A stretch of 64,000 nucleotides of DNA from Arenimonas sp. (GTDB taxonomy: Bacteria; Pseudomonadota; Alphaproteobacteria; Rhizobiales; Rhizobiaceae): the NCBI GenBank assembly GCA_019459145.1, contig JAIBEK010000020.1, positions 124,001 to 188,000 on the forward strand, read 5' to 3'. The notes under the pieces are model-generated. The model had not been told where the DNA came from, searched no databases, and saw only the letters and a list, made by a program, of their open reading frames with translations. Shown piece by piece: positions 37,061-46,167 of the stretch. Every line of letters begins with the position of its first letter. Positions within the stretch are counted from its first letter, which is position 1. Position numbers and translations under genes: made by a program.

Positions 37061-37399
37061 ATGGCCGGTAAGACAGTGACGCGAGCGGATTTGGCGGAAT
37101 CGGTCTTTCGCAAGGTGGGCCTTTCGCGAACCGAATCGGCGGAACTGGTCGAAACGGTGATCGACGAGATCTGCAACGCCATCGTCCGTGGCGAAATGGT
37201 CAAGCTCTCGTCCTTTGCCACCTTCCAGGTGCGCAACAAGAACGAGCGTATCGGCCGCAATCCCAAGACCGGCGAGGAAGTGCCGATCTCACCCCGGCGC
37301 GTGATGACCTTCAAGGCGTCGAACGTCCTCAAGCAGCGTATTTTGCGTTCGCACCTGCAGCGCAAGGCGAAGCAGAAGCCGCAGAACCCGGCGACCTGA
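37061..37399 (+). CDS. ihfA: Integration host factor subunit alpha
   Basis: A 112-residue DNA-bending protein of the HU/IHF family that pairs with IHF beta. [30 protein letters not shown] is the beta-arm and conserved Pro-containing tip region, here in overlapping segments ([20 protein letters not shown]). The basic C-terminal tail ([17 protein letters not shown]) is extended compared with E. coli. A MerR gene follows 121 nt downstream, as in other rhizobia. Confidence 0.95.
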   Translation: MAGKTVTRADLAESVFRKVGLSRTESAELVETVIDEICNAIVRGEMVKLSSFATFQVRNKNERIGRNPKTGEEVPISPRRVMTFKASNVLKQRILRSHLQRKAKQKPQNPAT

Positions 37400-37520
37400 C
37401 CACGAAAATCGTGGACCATTCGGCCGAGCCTCTCGGGCTGCTTGAAATTCCCGATGCAAATCTTTGAAATAGCCCGTGAGTCGCGGCTTGTCCGCGCTAT
37501 CTGTTGGCAGGAGCGGTAAG

Positions 37521-38063
37521 ATGGAGTTGGAAAAGAGCCCGGATGCCTTTCGCACCATCAGCGAGGTTGCCGACGATCTCGATCTTCCCCAGCACGTGCT
37601 ACGCTTCTGGGAAACCCGCTTTCCGCAGATCAAGCCGATGAAGCGTGGCGGCGGTCGCCGCTATTATCGCCCCGACGACGTCGAATTGCTCAAGGGCATT
37701 CGTCATCTGCTCTACGATCAGGGTTACACGATCAAGGGCGTGCAGAAGCTGCTGAAGACCAATGGCAACAGGTTCGTCATGGCGGTCGCCAGCGGCGACC
37801 TGGCCACGATGGAGGCGCTTATGGCGGCCGGCGCCGCGAAGGCGGAGGAGCCCAAGCTCGGCCCCCCTGAAGAGGACCAGATCGTCGGCCGGCCCAAGGT
37901 CAAGGCCAGCGGCCGGTTCTTCGGCTTCGGCGGTAGCGAAGACGATATGCCGGAAATCTCCGTCGGCAAGGGCAGTTCGGTGGGCAAGGAAGACCGTGCG
38001 CTGCTGCAGGAAGCGCTGTTCGATCTGCTGGAATGCAAGCGGCTGCTCGACCAGGTGCGGTAG
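37521..38063 (+). CDS. MerR-family transcriptional regulator
   Basis: A 180-residue regulator. The N-terminal MerR winged-helix domain ([23 protein letters not shown] and [12 protein letters not shown]) covers about residues 10-80. The C-terminal part lacks metal-binding cysteines and is of unknown ligand. AGGAG precedes the ATG at 37521. The position downstream of ihfA and before tRNA-Pro is conserved in rhizobia; homologues resemble the nodulation/competence-linked CarA/YhdM-type MerR proteins. Confidence 0.87.
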   Translation: MELEKSPDAFRTISEVADDLDLPQHVLRFWETRFPQIKPMKRGGGRRYYRPDDVELLKGIRHLLYDQGYTIKGVQKLLKTNGNRFVMAVASGDLATMEALMAAGAAKAEEPKLGPPEEDQIVGRPKVKASGRFFGFGGSEDDMPEISVGKGSSVGKEDRALLQEALFDLLECKRLLDQVR

Positions 38064-38100
38064 CACGGTCCAGCCGTTGCAGATTCATTCCTTTTTCCCC

Positions 38101-38129
38101 TTGCGTGCGCGAGACCTTGCCATTATGGA
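38101..38129 (+). promoter_or_regulatory. Possible tRNA-Pro promoter
   Basis: TTGCGT, a 17-bp spacer and TATGGA, ending 24 nt before the mature tRNA 5' end. Confidence 0.4.
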
Positions 38130-38153
38130 GAACGTGCTTTGCGAAAAGCAGGT

Positions 38154-38230
<77 letters not shown>

Positions 38231-38263
38231 ATAAACTCTTGATATCCCTGGTTATACTAGAAT

Positions 38264-38290
38264 GCCGCCTCTGGCGGCTTTCGTGTTTTT
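38264..38290 (+). terminator. tRNA-Pro terminator
   Basis: A 6-bp GCCGCC/GGCGGC hairpin with TCT loop, then TTTCGTGTTTTT, 34 nt after the tRNA. Confidence 0.65.
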
Positions 38291-38420
38291 GCAGCTTTCG
38301 TGCGTCAGCATTTGATTTCCACCCGTTGCTGCGCAGCGCGCTCCCTTATCACTGTTTCAGGCCTTACTTTCGCCATGTCTCAACGACGATGTTGAGCACC
38401 CTGTATCCGGTGAGGTCGCT

Positions 38421-40016
38421 ATGCTTTATCTATCCCTGTATGGTTTCAGTTTCGATCGTTACAACCAGACTTTCTACGCACACGCTACTGTCGATTATTC
38501 TTATTATGACCCGTATACGGGCGAAGACCTTAGCGACTGGAGTTTCTCCTCCACGGTCGCTGGCAGTGTCGTGAATTCCGGATACGGGTCCGGATACGTG
38601 TCCTTCGCTGCATTCGACGACTATGTCGGAAGGGGCATCCAGACGATCACCGCCGCAGTGAGCAGCGATTGGACAAGCGAGGCCGTCGTTTGGCGCGCGC
38701 AACTCATCAACGACACGCTGGCGACAACCGGGCAGTATTACGACGGCTCGACGGGCATCGATATCCTGTTCGAGAGCGACTACGCCGACGACGTCTATCT
38801 GGGGGGCGGCAATGACTTTGCCTCCGGCGGGGCAGGAAGTGACCTTCTCAACGGTGAAGCGGGGGTTGACGAACTGCACGGCGGCGACGGCGCCGATTTC
38901 CTTCATGGTGGCAGTGGCGCGGACGCAATGTGGGGCGACAGCGGCAACGACACCTACTACGTCGACAACGCCCGGGACCAGGTGTTCGAGGATGCCGCAA
39001 GAGGGTTTGACCGCGTTTATACCAGCGTGAGCTATGCCCTTGCGACGGCCGAACATATCGAGGAGTTGAGAACGACGAACGATCGCGGCACAGCGTCGAT
39101 CAACCTGACCGGAAACGAACTGGTCAATACCCTGGTCGGAAATGCCGGAGCCAACATCCTCAACGGACGCGGCGGCGCGGATCGCATGTTCGGTCTTGGT
39201 GGCAATGACACCTACATCGTTGACAACGCGGGCGACACGGTCATCGAGGCCGCCGGCGGTGGCATCGACCTGGTACGGGCTTACGTCAGTTCGACGCTCT
39301 CGGCCAATGTGGAAATGCTGTATCTGGAAGGCGGCGCGGCGATCAACGGCATTGGCAACGACCTGGCCAATACCATGCGTGGAAACAACGCCGCCAACAT
39401 CCTGAACGGGAGAGGCGGTGCCGACCGTATGTCAGGCCTTGGCGGCAACGACACCTATGTCGTCGACAATGCCGGCGACGTGGTCAGCGAGGCTGCAGGT
39501 TCCGGCATCGATACGATCCAGACGTCGGTCAGTCGCAATCTGGAGGCCAATGTCGAGCGCATCGGGCTGCTGGGGAGTGCCAACCTCAACGCTGGTGGCA
39601 ACAGCCTCGCGAATGTGCTCGTCGGCAATGCGGGTGCCAACAGGCTCAATGGCGCGGCTGGCAGCGACACGCTGACCGGCGGCGTTGGAAATGATACCTT
39701 CGTGTTCAATTCCGCCCTTGGCTCCTCCAACATCGACACGATCCGGGACTTCTCGAATTCCACCGGTAACAACGATGTCATCTGGCTCGAGAACGGCATT
39801 TTCAGCGCACTGACGGCGACCGGAGTGCTTGCGGCGACAGCATTCAAGAACCTTGACCTGGGTGCCGCAGACAGCAACGACCGGATCCTGTACGATCAGG
39901 ATCGTGGCGATCTCTATTATGACCGCGATGGTTCCGGGACCGCCTATGGCGCCGTCAAGATCGCCGAGGTAGCGAATTTCGCAACGCTTACGCACGCCGA
40001 CTTCTTTGTCATCTAG
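38421..40016 (+). CDS. RTX-type calcium-binding repeat protein, probably type I secreted
   Basis: A 531-residue protein. Residues 1-125 are a unique, Tyr/Ser-rich, beta-type domain of unknown function. From about residue 130, glycine-aspartate nonapeptides (GGNDFASGG, GGDGADFLHGG, GGSGADAMWGDSGND) bind calcium. Three roughly 82-residue repeats follow (about 163-248, 249-329, 330-411), each with a GGADRM-GLGGNDTY-VDNAGD-V core. The C-terminus (NDRILYDQDRGDLYYDRDGSG and a hydrophobic acidic end) is the usual type I secretion signal region of rhizobial RTX proteins. There is no N-terminal signal peptide. A tRNA precedes it and no secretion genes are adjacent. An enzyme or adhesion function is possible; none is shown. 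Confidence 0.8.
   Translation: MLYLSLYGFSFDRYNQTFYAHATVDYSYYDPYTGEDLSDWSFSSTVAGSVVNSGYGSGYVSFAAFDDYVGRGIQTITAAVSSDWTSEAVVWRAQLINDTLATTGQYYDGSTGIDILFESDYADDVYLGGGNDFASGGAGSDLLNGEAGVDELHGGDGADFLHGGSGADAMWGDSGNDTYYVDNARDQVFEDAARGFDRVYTSVSYALATAEHIEELRTTNDRGTASINLTGNELVNTLVGNAGANILNGRGGADRMFGLGGNDTYIVDNAGDTVIEAAGGGIDLVRAYVSSTLSANVEMLYLEGGAAINGIGNDLANTMRGNNAANILNGRGGADRMSGLGGNDTYVVDNAGDVVSEAAGSGIDTIQTSVSRNLEANVERIGLLGSANLNAGGNSLANVLVGNAGANRLNGAAGSDTLTGGVGNDTFVFNSALGSSNIDTIRDFSNSTGNNDVIWLENGIFSALTATGVLAATAFKNLDLGAADSNDRILYDQDRGDLYYDRDGSGTAYGAVKIAEVANFATLTHADFFVI
38908..39660 (+). repeat. Three imperfect ~245-bp tandem repeats in the RTX gene
   Basis: In-frame repeats of about 245 nt encode the GGADRM...NDTY-VDNAGD...GNxLAN units. 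Copies two and three are closest, including a near-identical stretch around 39200 and 39445. They could recombine to change protein length. Confidence 0.7.
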
Positions 40017-40119
40017 GCCGTTGCTTTGAACGCACCCGAGCGGGAGTGCCGCGCTTGCTGAACTCGACGTCTCAGGACGGCGCGAAGGTACGGCGGTGCC
40101 GCCACTTTCTGTAGACGCG

Positions 40120-40148
40120 GACGCCTGCCACCCGGTAGGCGTCTTCTT
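40120..40148 (+). terminator. Terminator downstream of RTX gene
   Basis: A 10-bp stem (GACGCCTGCC with GGTAGGCGTC, one G-U pair), ACCC loop and TTCTT tail, 103 nt after the RTX stop. Confidence 0.6.
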
Positions 40149-40290
40149 GTGTCAAAGGACGTTTCTGCCCTACAATTGCTGCATCGCAGCACTATATGAG
40201 ATTATGGCCCTCCGCAGGGAACCGGAGCGCGCGGCGGGGCTTTACACGGGGAGCGATACTTCGAGTTTTTCGAAAAGGAATCCCTTTTTC

Positions 40291-41316
40291 ATGCGCCTCA
40301 AGATTCCCATGCCGTTGTCCTTCATTCTCGGCCAGCAGAAAAAGCTGCAGAAGAAGATTCTGAAGGCCATGCCTTCACTACCGCTGACTGCGCCGACGCG
40401 CACCGTGCGCCCCCGCAAGCCGCGCACGGTGCGCACCCGCCTCATCGAGGTCACCGGCTTCGGTACCAATCCCGGCCACCTGCGCATGTTGGAATACGTG
40501 CCGCCGAAGGCGAGGAAGGGGGCTCCGCTCGTCGTCGTGTTGCATGGCTGTCTCCAGACGGCCGATGATTTCGACAAGGGCAGTGGCTGGAGCGCGCTGG
40601 CCCGTGAGGGCGGTTTCGTGCTGCTCTATCCCGAGCAGCGCAAGTCGAACAATCCCAACCTCTGCTTCAACTGGTTCCGTCCGAGCGCCGTGGCGCGAGA
40701 CCGCGGCGAACTGATGTCTGTCCGCCAGATGATCGACAACGCCTGCAGCCGGCACCATGTCGACAGGAAGCGCATCTACATTCAGGGCCTCTCGGCCGGC
40801 GGCGCGATGGCCTCGGCCCTGCTTGCGACGTATCCGGAATTGTTCGCCGCCGGCCAGATCGTCGCCGGACTGCCGTTCGGCGCGGCGCGCGATGCCATGT
40901 CGGCGCTGTCTGTGATGAACTCCGGGATCAATCGCACCCCGCAGGAATGGGGCGACTTGGTGCGTGCCGTGACGCCGCACGCAAAGAAGATGCCTATGGT
41001 GTCGATCTGGCATGGAACGGCCGACCGTGTGGTCTCGGTGGCCAATGCCCGGGCCACGCTCTCGCAATGGCTTGATTTCTACGGCCTTGAAGAGGCCGAC
41101 GGCAGGCAAGTCATGATCAAGGGGCAAGCGGCAATGGTATGGCATGATGCGGCGGGAAAGCCGGTGATCGAGTTCTGCCTGATCGACGGAATGGGGCATG
41201 GCCTGCCGATCATGGCGAAGCGGTCCGCGACGGCGAAGGCCGGGATGCCGTACATGCTGGAGGGAGGCATCAGCGCTCCGACCCATATGAACCGGGCTAT
41301 CCTCGCTGGCCGGTGA
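40291..41316 (+). CDS. PHB depolymerase family esterase
   Basis: A 341-residue alpha/beta-hydrolase of the extracellular-type short-chain PHA depolymerase catalytic family. The lipase box is GLSAG with nucleophile Ser168, and the oxyanion segment VVVLHGCLQTADDF starts near residue 81. A histidine in GMGHGLPI completes the triad. There is no classical signal peptide; the basic N-terminus (QQKKLQKKILKAM) could be a phasin-like granule contact or simply cytoplasmic. The start at 40291 is chosen for fit to the family; AGGA lies about 11 nt upstream. An upstream in-frame ATG at 40096 lies before the terminator and is rejected. Confidence 0.82.
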   Translation: MRLKIPMPLSFILGQQKKLQKKILKAMPSLPLTAPTRTVRPRKPRTVRTRLIEVTGFGTNPGHLRMLEYVPPKARKGAPLVVVLHGCLQTADDFDKGSGWSALAREGGFVLLYPEQRKSNNPNLCFNWFRPSAVARDRGELMSVRQMIDNACSRHHVDRKRIYIQGLSAGGAMASALLATYPELFAAGQIVAGLPFGAARDAMSALSVMNSGINRTPQEWGDLVRAVTPHAKKMPMVSIWHGTADRVVSVANARATLSQWLDFYGLEEADGRQVMIKGQAAMVWHDAAGKPVIEFCLIDGMGHGLPIMAKRSATAKAGMPYMLEGGISAPTHMNRAILAGR

Positions 41317-41349
41317 ACCGCCGGTTCAAGCGCTCGTCTGCGCGCAAAA

Positions 41350-41370
41350 AAGCCCAGATACCCCGGGCTT
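41350..41370. terminator. Weak hairpin between convergent genes
   Basis: A 6-bp stem AAGCCC/GGGCTT with a 9-nt loop, A-rich on the left side. It may serve as a terminator for the minus-strand membrane-protein gene. Confidence 0.3.
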
Positions 41371-41427
41371 CTCCATGCTCTTGTATTCGTGAGGCTACGG
41401 CAGGCTAGCGCCGTGATCCAGTTCTTT

Positions 41428-41577
41428 TCAGTTTTCCTGGATCTTCACGCCGTCGCTTCCGATCGTCATCTCGATGCCCTTGGGCTTGGTCTCTTCGCGG
41501 TACATGTAAATGCCCAGACCGACGACAGCGACGACCAATGCGCCGATGACGAGATAAAGACTGTTGTTCCGATTCAT
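41428..41577 (-). CDS. 49-residue single-pass membrane protein
   Basis: A short gene encoding MNRNNSLYLVIGALVVAVVG and a further 29 residues ending in TIGSDGVKIQEN. It has one transmembrane helix (about residues 7-24) and a charged outside tail (YREETKPKGIEMTIG). AGGAA lies 6 nt before the ATG. Small proteins of this pattern are widespread in Rhizobiales as hypothetical membrane proteins. A 69-residue frame on the opposite strand overlaps it and is judged a shadow because it has no ribosome-binding site and no membrane or domain signal. Confidence 0.75.
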   Translation of the reverse strand: MNRNNSLYLVIGALVVAVVGLGIYMYREETKPKGIEMTIGSDGVKIQEN

Positions 41578-41647
41578 GCTGGGTTCCTATCAGTGTGATG
41601 GCCGATAAATCGGCAGGCGTGCATTTGTTCCCCGGCGAAGGTGGAAA

Positions 41648-41944
41648 TCACCCGTCATTGGTCGCGTTGAGATTTTCCGGCCGCAGGCCCTCGCCAATGT
41701 CGTGGCGAGCCACGAGCCTTACCCCCATGCCGCCGGGCGAACAATCCCCGTCGGCGAGAAAGGCGATGCCGGCCTGCTCGAAGGCGCCACGAAGCGCCAG
41801 CAGGACCGACTGGTCGGGCGAGGCGGACTTCTCCTCCTCGATCTGCAGGACCATGAAGGCGGACACGCCACTCTTTGCCGATACCTGGTCGACGCTGAGG
41901 CCGAGGAGCGCGCGCGCGGCGCGGATCTGTGCGGGTGTGATCAT
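41648..41944 (-). CDS. Small XRE-type helix-turn-helix DNA-binding protein
   Basis: A 98-residue protein. ITPAQIRAARALLGLSVDQVSAKSGVSAFMVLQIE (residues 2-36) is an XRE-like HTH, read here in shorter segments such as AARALLGLSVDQVSAKSGVS. The rest is a short tail (MGVRLVARHDIGEGL) seen in many rhizobial one-domain regulators. It is the last gene of the minus-strand run that makes polysaccharide, 31 nt after the glycosyltransferase stop, so it may control that locus (inference). Confidence 0.75.
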   Translation of the reverse strand: MITPAQIRAARALLGLSVDQVSAKSGVSAFMVLQIEEEKSASPDQSVLLALRGAFEQAGIAFLADGDCSPGGMGVRLVARHDIGEGLRPENLNATNDG

Positions 41945-41975
41945 GGTTGGGAATATGGCGGATACGCGGAGAAAA

Positions 41976-43139
41976 TCAATCGCGCGCCCGTTGTCGGTCC
42001 GCAATGGCCTGCCGGTAGACCGTGAGCGTCTGCTCGACCATGGCAGCGACCCCATAGCGGTCGCTGCGCGCGCTGGCAGCTGCCGCAAGACGGCCGCGGG
42101 TCGCTCCGTCGCAGAGCGCCTCCATGGCGGCGATGAGCGGGCCCGTGTCGTCCGTGTTGGGCACAATGAGGCCGTTCACATCATGGTCGAGCACGTTCGC
42201 CGTCCCCCCGACATCGGTCAGGATCATCGGCAGCCCGGCGGCGGCGCCTTCCAGCATGACATAGGACATCGCCTCGTAACGGCTGGTCATGACAAGCACG
42301 TCGATGGCTTGCAGCGCCTCCGCTCCGGGCAGGTCGGCCTCGATGACGACGCGATCCGCGATGCCGGCAGCGTCAATCCGGTGCCGCACGTCAGCCTCCA
42401 GCTCGCCGCTGCCGATCATCAGCAATCGGGCTTGCGGCATATCTCTCGCAATAGTGGCAAAAGCTGCGATCAGGCGCTCCGGGGCCTTCTGGGCCGACAG
42501 CCGGCCGATGAAGCCGAAAACCAGCGCGTCGTCGGAAAGTCCGCGCTGGGAGCGGATTTCTGCGCGCCGCCCGGCCGGGATCGCACCGACGCCATTGACC
42601 ACGACGGCGAGCCTTGACGCGGGAATGCCAAGTCCGAGCGCGTGGTCGTATTCGCTCTTCGAGACGCAGATCACCCGGTCGGTGAAGAAGCGCCCGAGGA
42701 TCCCTTCGATCGCGCCGAACACCAGGCGTCCCTTCGACGACAGGGTCGGATCCATGGTGCGGAAGGCGTGCGGCGTGTAGATGCGCGGCACATGCGGGCC
42801 GGGCAGGCGAAGGCGGGTCAGCGCGCCCGCCTTGGAACTATGTCCGTGAACGATGTCGAAGGGGCCTTCCTCGCGGATCACCCGGGAGAGGGCACGCCAC
42901 GACGCGAAATCCTTAGGTCCGACCGCGCGCAGCATCGGCAGGGCGATGACCTTGGCGAGGTCGAGGGCCATGAGTTCGCGCAGGAAGCGCTCCTCCGCCC
43001 TGACCGGGGAATAGACCGCCGTCACCCGATGGCCGCGTGCCTTGAGGCCGGCGCACAGATCGACGAAATGACGGCCGGAGCCGCCGCCGCTCGGTTCGAG
43101 TACTTCGAGGATCTGCAAGGGTTGCTCGCTCTTTTGCAT
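41976..43139 (-). CDS. Glycosyltransferase family 4-like
   Basis: A 387-residue GT-B glycosyltransferase. The N-terminal half has the acceptor-side VLEPSGGGSGRHFVDLCAGL, and the C-terminal GT1 domain has FIGRLSAQKAPERLIAAFA and the EX7E motif in SRYEAMSYVMLEGAAAG. It probably adds a sugar to the lipid-linked repeat of the polysaccharide made by this locus. It follows the polymerase gene by 3 nt on the minus strand and is part of the WcaJ-Wzy-GT run. Confidence 0.88.
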   Translation of the reverse strand: MQKSEQPLQILEVLEPSGGGSGRHFVDLCAGLKARGHRVTAVYSPVRAEERFLRELMALDLAKVIALPMLRAVGPKDFASWRALSRVIREEGPFDIVHGHSSKAGALTRLRLPGPHVPRIYTPHAFRTMDPTLSSKGRLVFGAIEGILGRFFTDRVICVSKSEYDHALGLGIPASRLAVVVNGVGAIPAGRRAEIRSQRGLSDDALVFGFIGRLSAQKAPERLIAAFATIARDMPQARLLMIGSGELEADVRHRIDAAGIADRVVIEADLPGAEALQAIDVLVMTSRYEAMSYVMLEGAAAGLPMILTDVGGTANVLDHDVNGLIVPNTDDTGPLIAAMEALCDGATRGRLAAAASARSDRYGVAAMVEQTLTVYRQAIADRQRARD

Positions 43140-43142
43140 GGG

Positions 43143-44390
43143 TCAGGCACGCACCGGGTCGCGTCGCAGCGCCCGCTGATGGCGCCATTCCAGCGCGCCG
43201 CAGCCCCAGACGATGCCGAGCAGCAGGTAGAAATGTCGCCAGTGGTCGGTATCGATGACATTGCCGATGATCACGTGGCCGATGATGACGATCCAGGCAA
43301 TCATCAGATAGGGCTGCCAGGGGCGGTCGCGCAGCAGGAAGCGGAAGCCGATGGTGAGTGTCCACACCATCATGGCGACGTAGGAGACGAAGCCGAGCCA
43401 GCCATAACTTGTCAGCGACTTCAGCCAGATATTGTGTTCATCCTCGGGAAAGATCTCGCTGAACACCATCGGGCCGATGCCGAGCGGGTTTTCCATCATC
43501 ATCAGGAAGCCGATGCGGTGGCGGGCGAAACGGCCGAGATGGCCACCGTCATACTCCTTGACCAGCGTGGTGCGATCGAGAAACAGGTTGCGGACCTGTT
43601 CGAACTGCAGCGCGATCACCACGGCCACCACCAGCAGCACGACGGCCGCCAGCGAGAGCAGCAGGATCTTCAGCCGGAACGCGCCCGTCCGCTCCTTCAG
43701 CAGCAGGATGAAGACCAGCGCGATGGCGGAGAAAAGGAACAGCGCCCAGGCAGCGCGCGAGAACGACAGGAAGACACCGAGCGCGATGATCAGCAGGCCG
43801 GCGACCCTGAGCGGCGCCGAAGCCAGCTTCCCGGTCAACAGGCCGTGCATCAGGTAGAGCGCCGGCGCGATGAGGAAAGGCCCGAAGACGTTGGGGTCCT
43901 GGAAGGCTCCCTTGGCGCGGTCATAGAGGGTGAAGGCTTCGGCGCCGGGGAAGGCGTGGAAATAACCGAGAATGCCGAGCAGCGCCGTGATGATCGCCGC
44001 CGCCACCCAGGCCTGGAAGATCAGTCGGAGACGCTGGTGGCGGTCCTCGATGATCGCCGCGTAGAAGACGGATGTGAGCGCCAGGAAGGTGGAGACGGCG
44101 AGATACATCGGCCCGGTGCCGAGATCCTTCATCACCGTCAGCGACAGGATGCCGCCGACATTGAAGGTGAGCAGGAAGGCCAGAAGCGGGGCGACGGCGC
44201 GCGAGATCTTCAGCCCGAGCAGGAACCAGACGGCGACCTGCAGGACCATCAACAATTCGTAGGGCGCCGGCTCCGACATGACGAAACCGGAGAGAAAGAC
44301 GCCAAAGGCGACCATCATCGAGCCGAACAGCGTCAGGACCGCGATCTGCGGCCTGAACGCTACCGGATGATGGGCGTCGATCGAGCTCAA
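43143..44390 (-). CDS. O-antigen polymerase/ligase-like membrane protein (Wzy type)
   Basis: A 415-residue protein with about 10-12 transmembrane helices and a large periplasmic loop (QFEQVRNLFLDRTTLVKEYDGGHLGRFARHRIG, here residues roughly 240-275) typical of O-antigen ligase/Wzy proteins. The HNIWLKSLTSYGWLGF segment is the conserved Wzy_C region. The start is TTG at 44390, overlapping the stop of the upstream transferase gene (TTGA at 44387-44390), so the start is coupled. It likely polymerises repeat units in the periplasm. Confidence 0.83.
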   Translation of the reverse strand: MSSIDAHHPVAFRPQIAVLTLFGSMMVAFGVFLSGFVMSEPAPYELLMVLQVAVWFLLGLKISRAVAPLLAFLLTFNVGGILSLTVMKDLGTGPMYLAVSTFLALTSVFYAAIIEDRHQRLRLIFQAWVAAAIITALLGILGYFHAFPGAEAFTLYDRAKGAFQDPNVFGPFLIAPALYLMHGLLTGKLASAPLRVAGLLIIALGVFLSFSRAAWALFLFSAIALVFILLLKERTGAFRLKILLLSLAAVVLLVVAVVIALQFEQVRNLFLDRTTLVKEYDGGHLGRFARHRIGFLMMMENPLGIGPMVFSEIFPEDEHNIWLKSLTSYGWLGFVSYVAMMVWTLTIGFRFLLRDRPWQPYLMIAWIVIIGHVIIGNVIDTDHWRHFYLLLGIVWGCGALEWRHQRALRRDPVRA

Positions 44391-45943
44391 TAGGCATTTT
44401 CCGTGTTGAGCAGGCGGAACGGCGTGAGGAACAGGATCTTCAGGTCGAACAGCAGCGACCAGTTCTCGATGTAATAGAGGTCGTATGCCGTGCGGAACTT
44501 GATCTTGTCGTCATGGTCCACCTCGCCGCGCCAGCCGTTGATCTGCGCCCAGCCGGTGACGCCGGGCTTGACCCGGTGGCGGGCGAAATAGCCTTCGACC
44601 ACGTCGCCATAGAGGCGATCATGCGTCTGGGCCAGAACCGCATGCGGACGCGGGCCGACAAGCGAGAGGTCGCCGCGCAGCACGTTGAAGATCTGCGGCA
44701 GTTCGTCGATCGAGGACTTGCGGATGAAGCGGCCTACCGGAGTGACGCGAGGGTCGCCCTTGGTGACGGCCAGACGCGCCGTCGGATCGCTCATTTCCGT
44801 ATACATCGAGCGGAACTTCAGGACGTTGATGACCTCGTTGTTGAAACCGTGCCGCTTCTGGACGAAGAACACCGGCCCCTTGGAGGTCGCCTTGACGGCA
44901 ATCGCCGCGCCGATGAAGACCGGCCACAGCAAAAGCAGGGCGACGATGCTGAAGAAGATGTCGAAGCCGCGTTTGGCGACCGAATCCCAGTCGCGGATCG
45001 GCTTGTCGAGAATGTCGAGCATCGGCACCGCGCCGACATGCGAATAGGAACGCGGACGGAAGCGCAGGCTGTTCGAATGGGCGGCAAGGCGGATGTCGAC
45101 CGGGAGGACCCAGAGCATCTTGAGGAGGTGCAGGATGCGAGCCTCTGCCGAAAGCGGTAGCGCGATGATCAGCATGTCGATATGGGCAAGCCGGGCGAAT
45201 TCCACCAGTTCGGCGATCGTGCCGAGCTTGGGATAGCCCGCGACGACGTCCGGCGAGCGGGCAGAACCGCGGTCGTCGAAGATGCCGCAGATGCGGATGT
45301 CGTTTTCCGGCTGCTGCTCGAGCGCGCGGATGAGATCCTTGGCCGGCTTGCCGCCGCCGACCACCACGGCGCGCCGCTCCATGATGCCGTTGCGGGCCCA
45401 ACGGCGGATACCGAAGCCGACAAGGTTGCGCTCGACGAACAGGAAGGCGAGGCCGAAGCCGTACCAGGAGACGAGCCAGTCGCGGAAATCCAGGCCACCC
45501 GGGCGGAACAGAAAGAGGGCGAGCGCGATCAGTGCCGCCGCCAGCGTCCAGCTGCCAGCGATGCGCGGCAGCGCCCGCAGCGGCGTGCGCAGCGCCGATA
45601 CCTGATAGCTGTCGGCGATCTGCATGAACAACACGGCCAAAGCGGAGCCCGCCAGGCCGATCAGGAGATCGGTGAGGAAGCGCGATGACGGGTCGTTGAA
45701 CAGGAAATAATGCACTGCAAGCCCGATGGCGAATAGGCTGACGAATTCCAGCAGGCGCAACTGGCCGGTGACGATCGAGGGCGAATAGTTCTCCTCGCTG
45801 AACTGCGTGGCGATCTGCTTTGCCAGCGGATTGATCTCCGCCTCCTCGCCGGCGGCAGTCGCCTTGCCGGGCTCACCGCTTGCCGAGACCTTCCGGCGCA
45901 GGGCGTCGATATCGAACTGTTCCGGCTTTTCCATCTGGTTCAT
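44387..45943 (-). CDS. Undecaprenyl-phosphate sugar phosphotransferase (WcaJ-like)
   Basis: A 518-residue polyisoprenyl-phosphate hexose-1-phosphate transferase that begins repeat-unit assembly on undecaprenyl phosphate. An N-terminal membrane region of about four helices (residues ~60-180) precedes a CoA-binding-like domain (VVGGGKPAKDLIRALEQ) and the C-terminal catalytic domain with KRGFDIFFSIVALLLLWP, FFVQKRHGFNN and SIDELPQIFNVLRGDLSLV. The ATG at 45943 is preferred over a longer frame to 46153. It heads the transferase-polymerase-GT-HTH operon. Confidence 0.92.
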   Translation of the reverse strand: MNQMEKPEQFDIDALRRKVSASGEPGKATAAGEEAEINPLAKQIATQFSEENYSPSIVTGQLRLLEFVSLFAIGLAVHYFLFNDPSSRFLTDLLIGLAGSALAVLFMQIADSYQVSALRTPLRALPRIAGSWTLAAALIALALFLFRPGGLDFRDWLVSWYGFGLAFLFVERNLVGFGIRRWARNGIMERRAVVVGGGKPAKDLIRALEQQPENDIRICGIFDDRGSARSPDVVAGYPKLGTIAELVEFARLAHIDMLIIALPLSAEARILHLLKMLWVLPVDIRLAAHSNSLRFRPRSYSHVGAVPMLDILDKPIRDWDSVAKRGFDIFFSIVALLLLWPVFIGAAIAVKATSKGPVFFVQKRHGFNNEVINVLKFRSMYTEMSDPTARLAVTKGDPRVTPVGRFIRKSSIDELPQIFNVLRGDLSLVGPRPHAVLAQTHDRLYGDVVEGYFARHRVKPGVTGWAQINGWRGEVDHDDKIKFRTAYDLYYIENWSLLFDLKILFLTPFRLLNTENAY

Positions 45944-46167
45944 CGCAATATCCCGCTCGTTGCCGCGGGAGAATAGCTGAGACTTGCTAAGAAACTTTTG
46001 AGAACGGGCGGCAGTGCGCGCATCGAAGGAGCAAGATTGGTTCGATTCGGCACAGATGAGCCGCTGACGGCCATGGGCTGCGGTTTGACACGGATCAGCA
46101 AAGCGTGACACGGATCGTCCTATAGGGTGGCCTGGCCGACCGCCGATGCACAACGGGATGCTTGCCC

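Noticed and set aside
41389-41598. 69-codon plus-strand frame
   Set aside because: Overlaps the better-supported 49-residue membrane protein on the minus strand.
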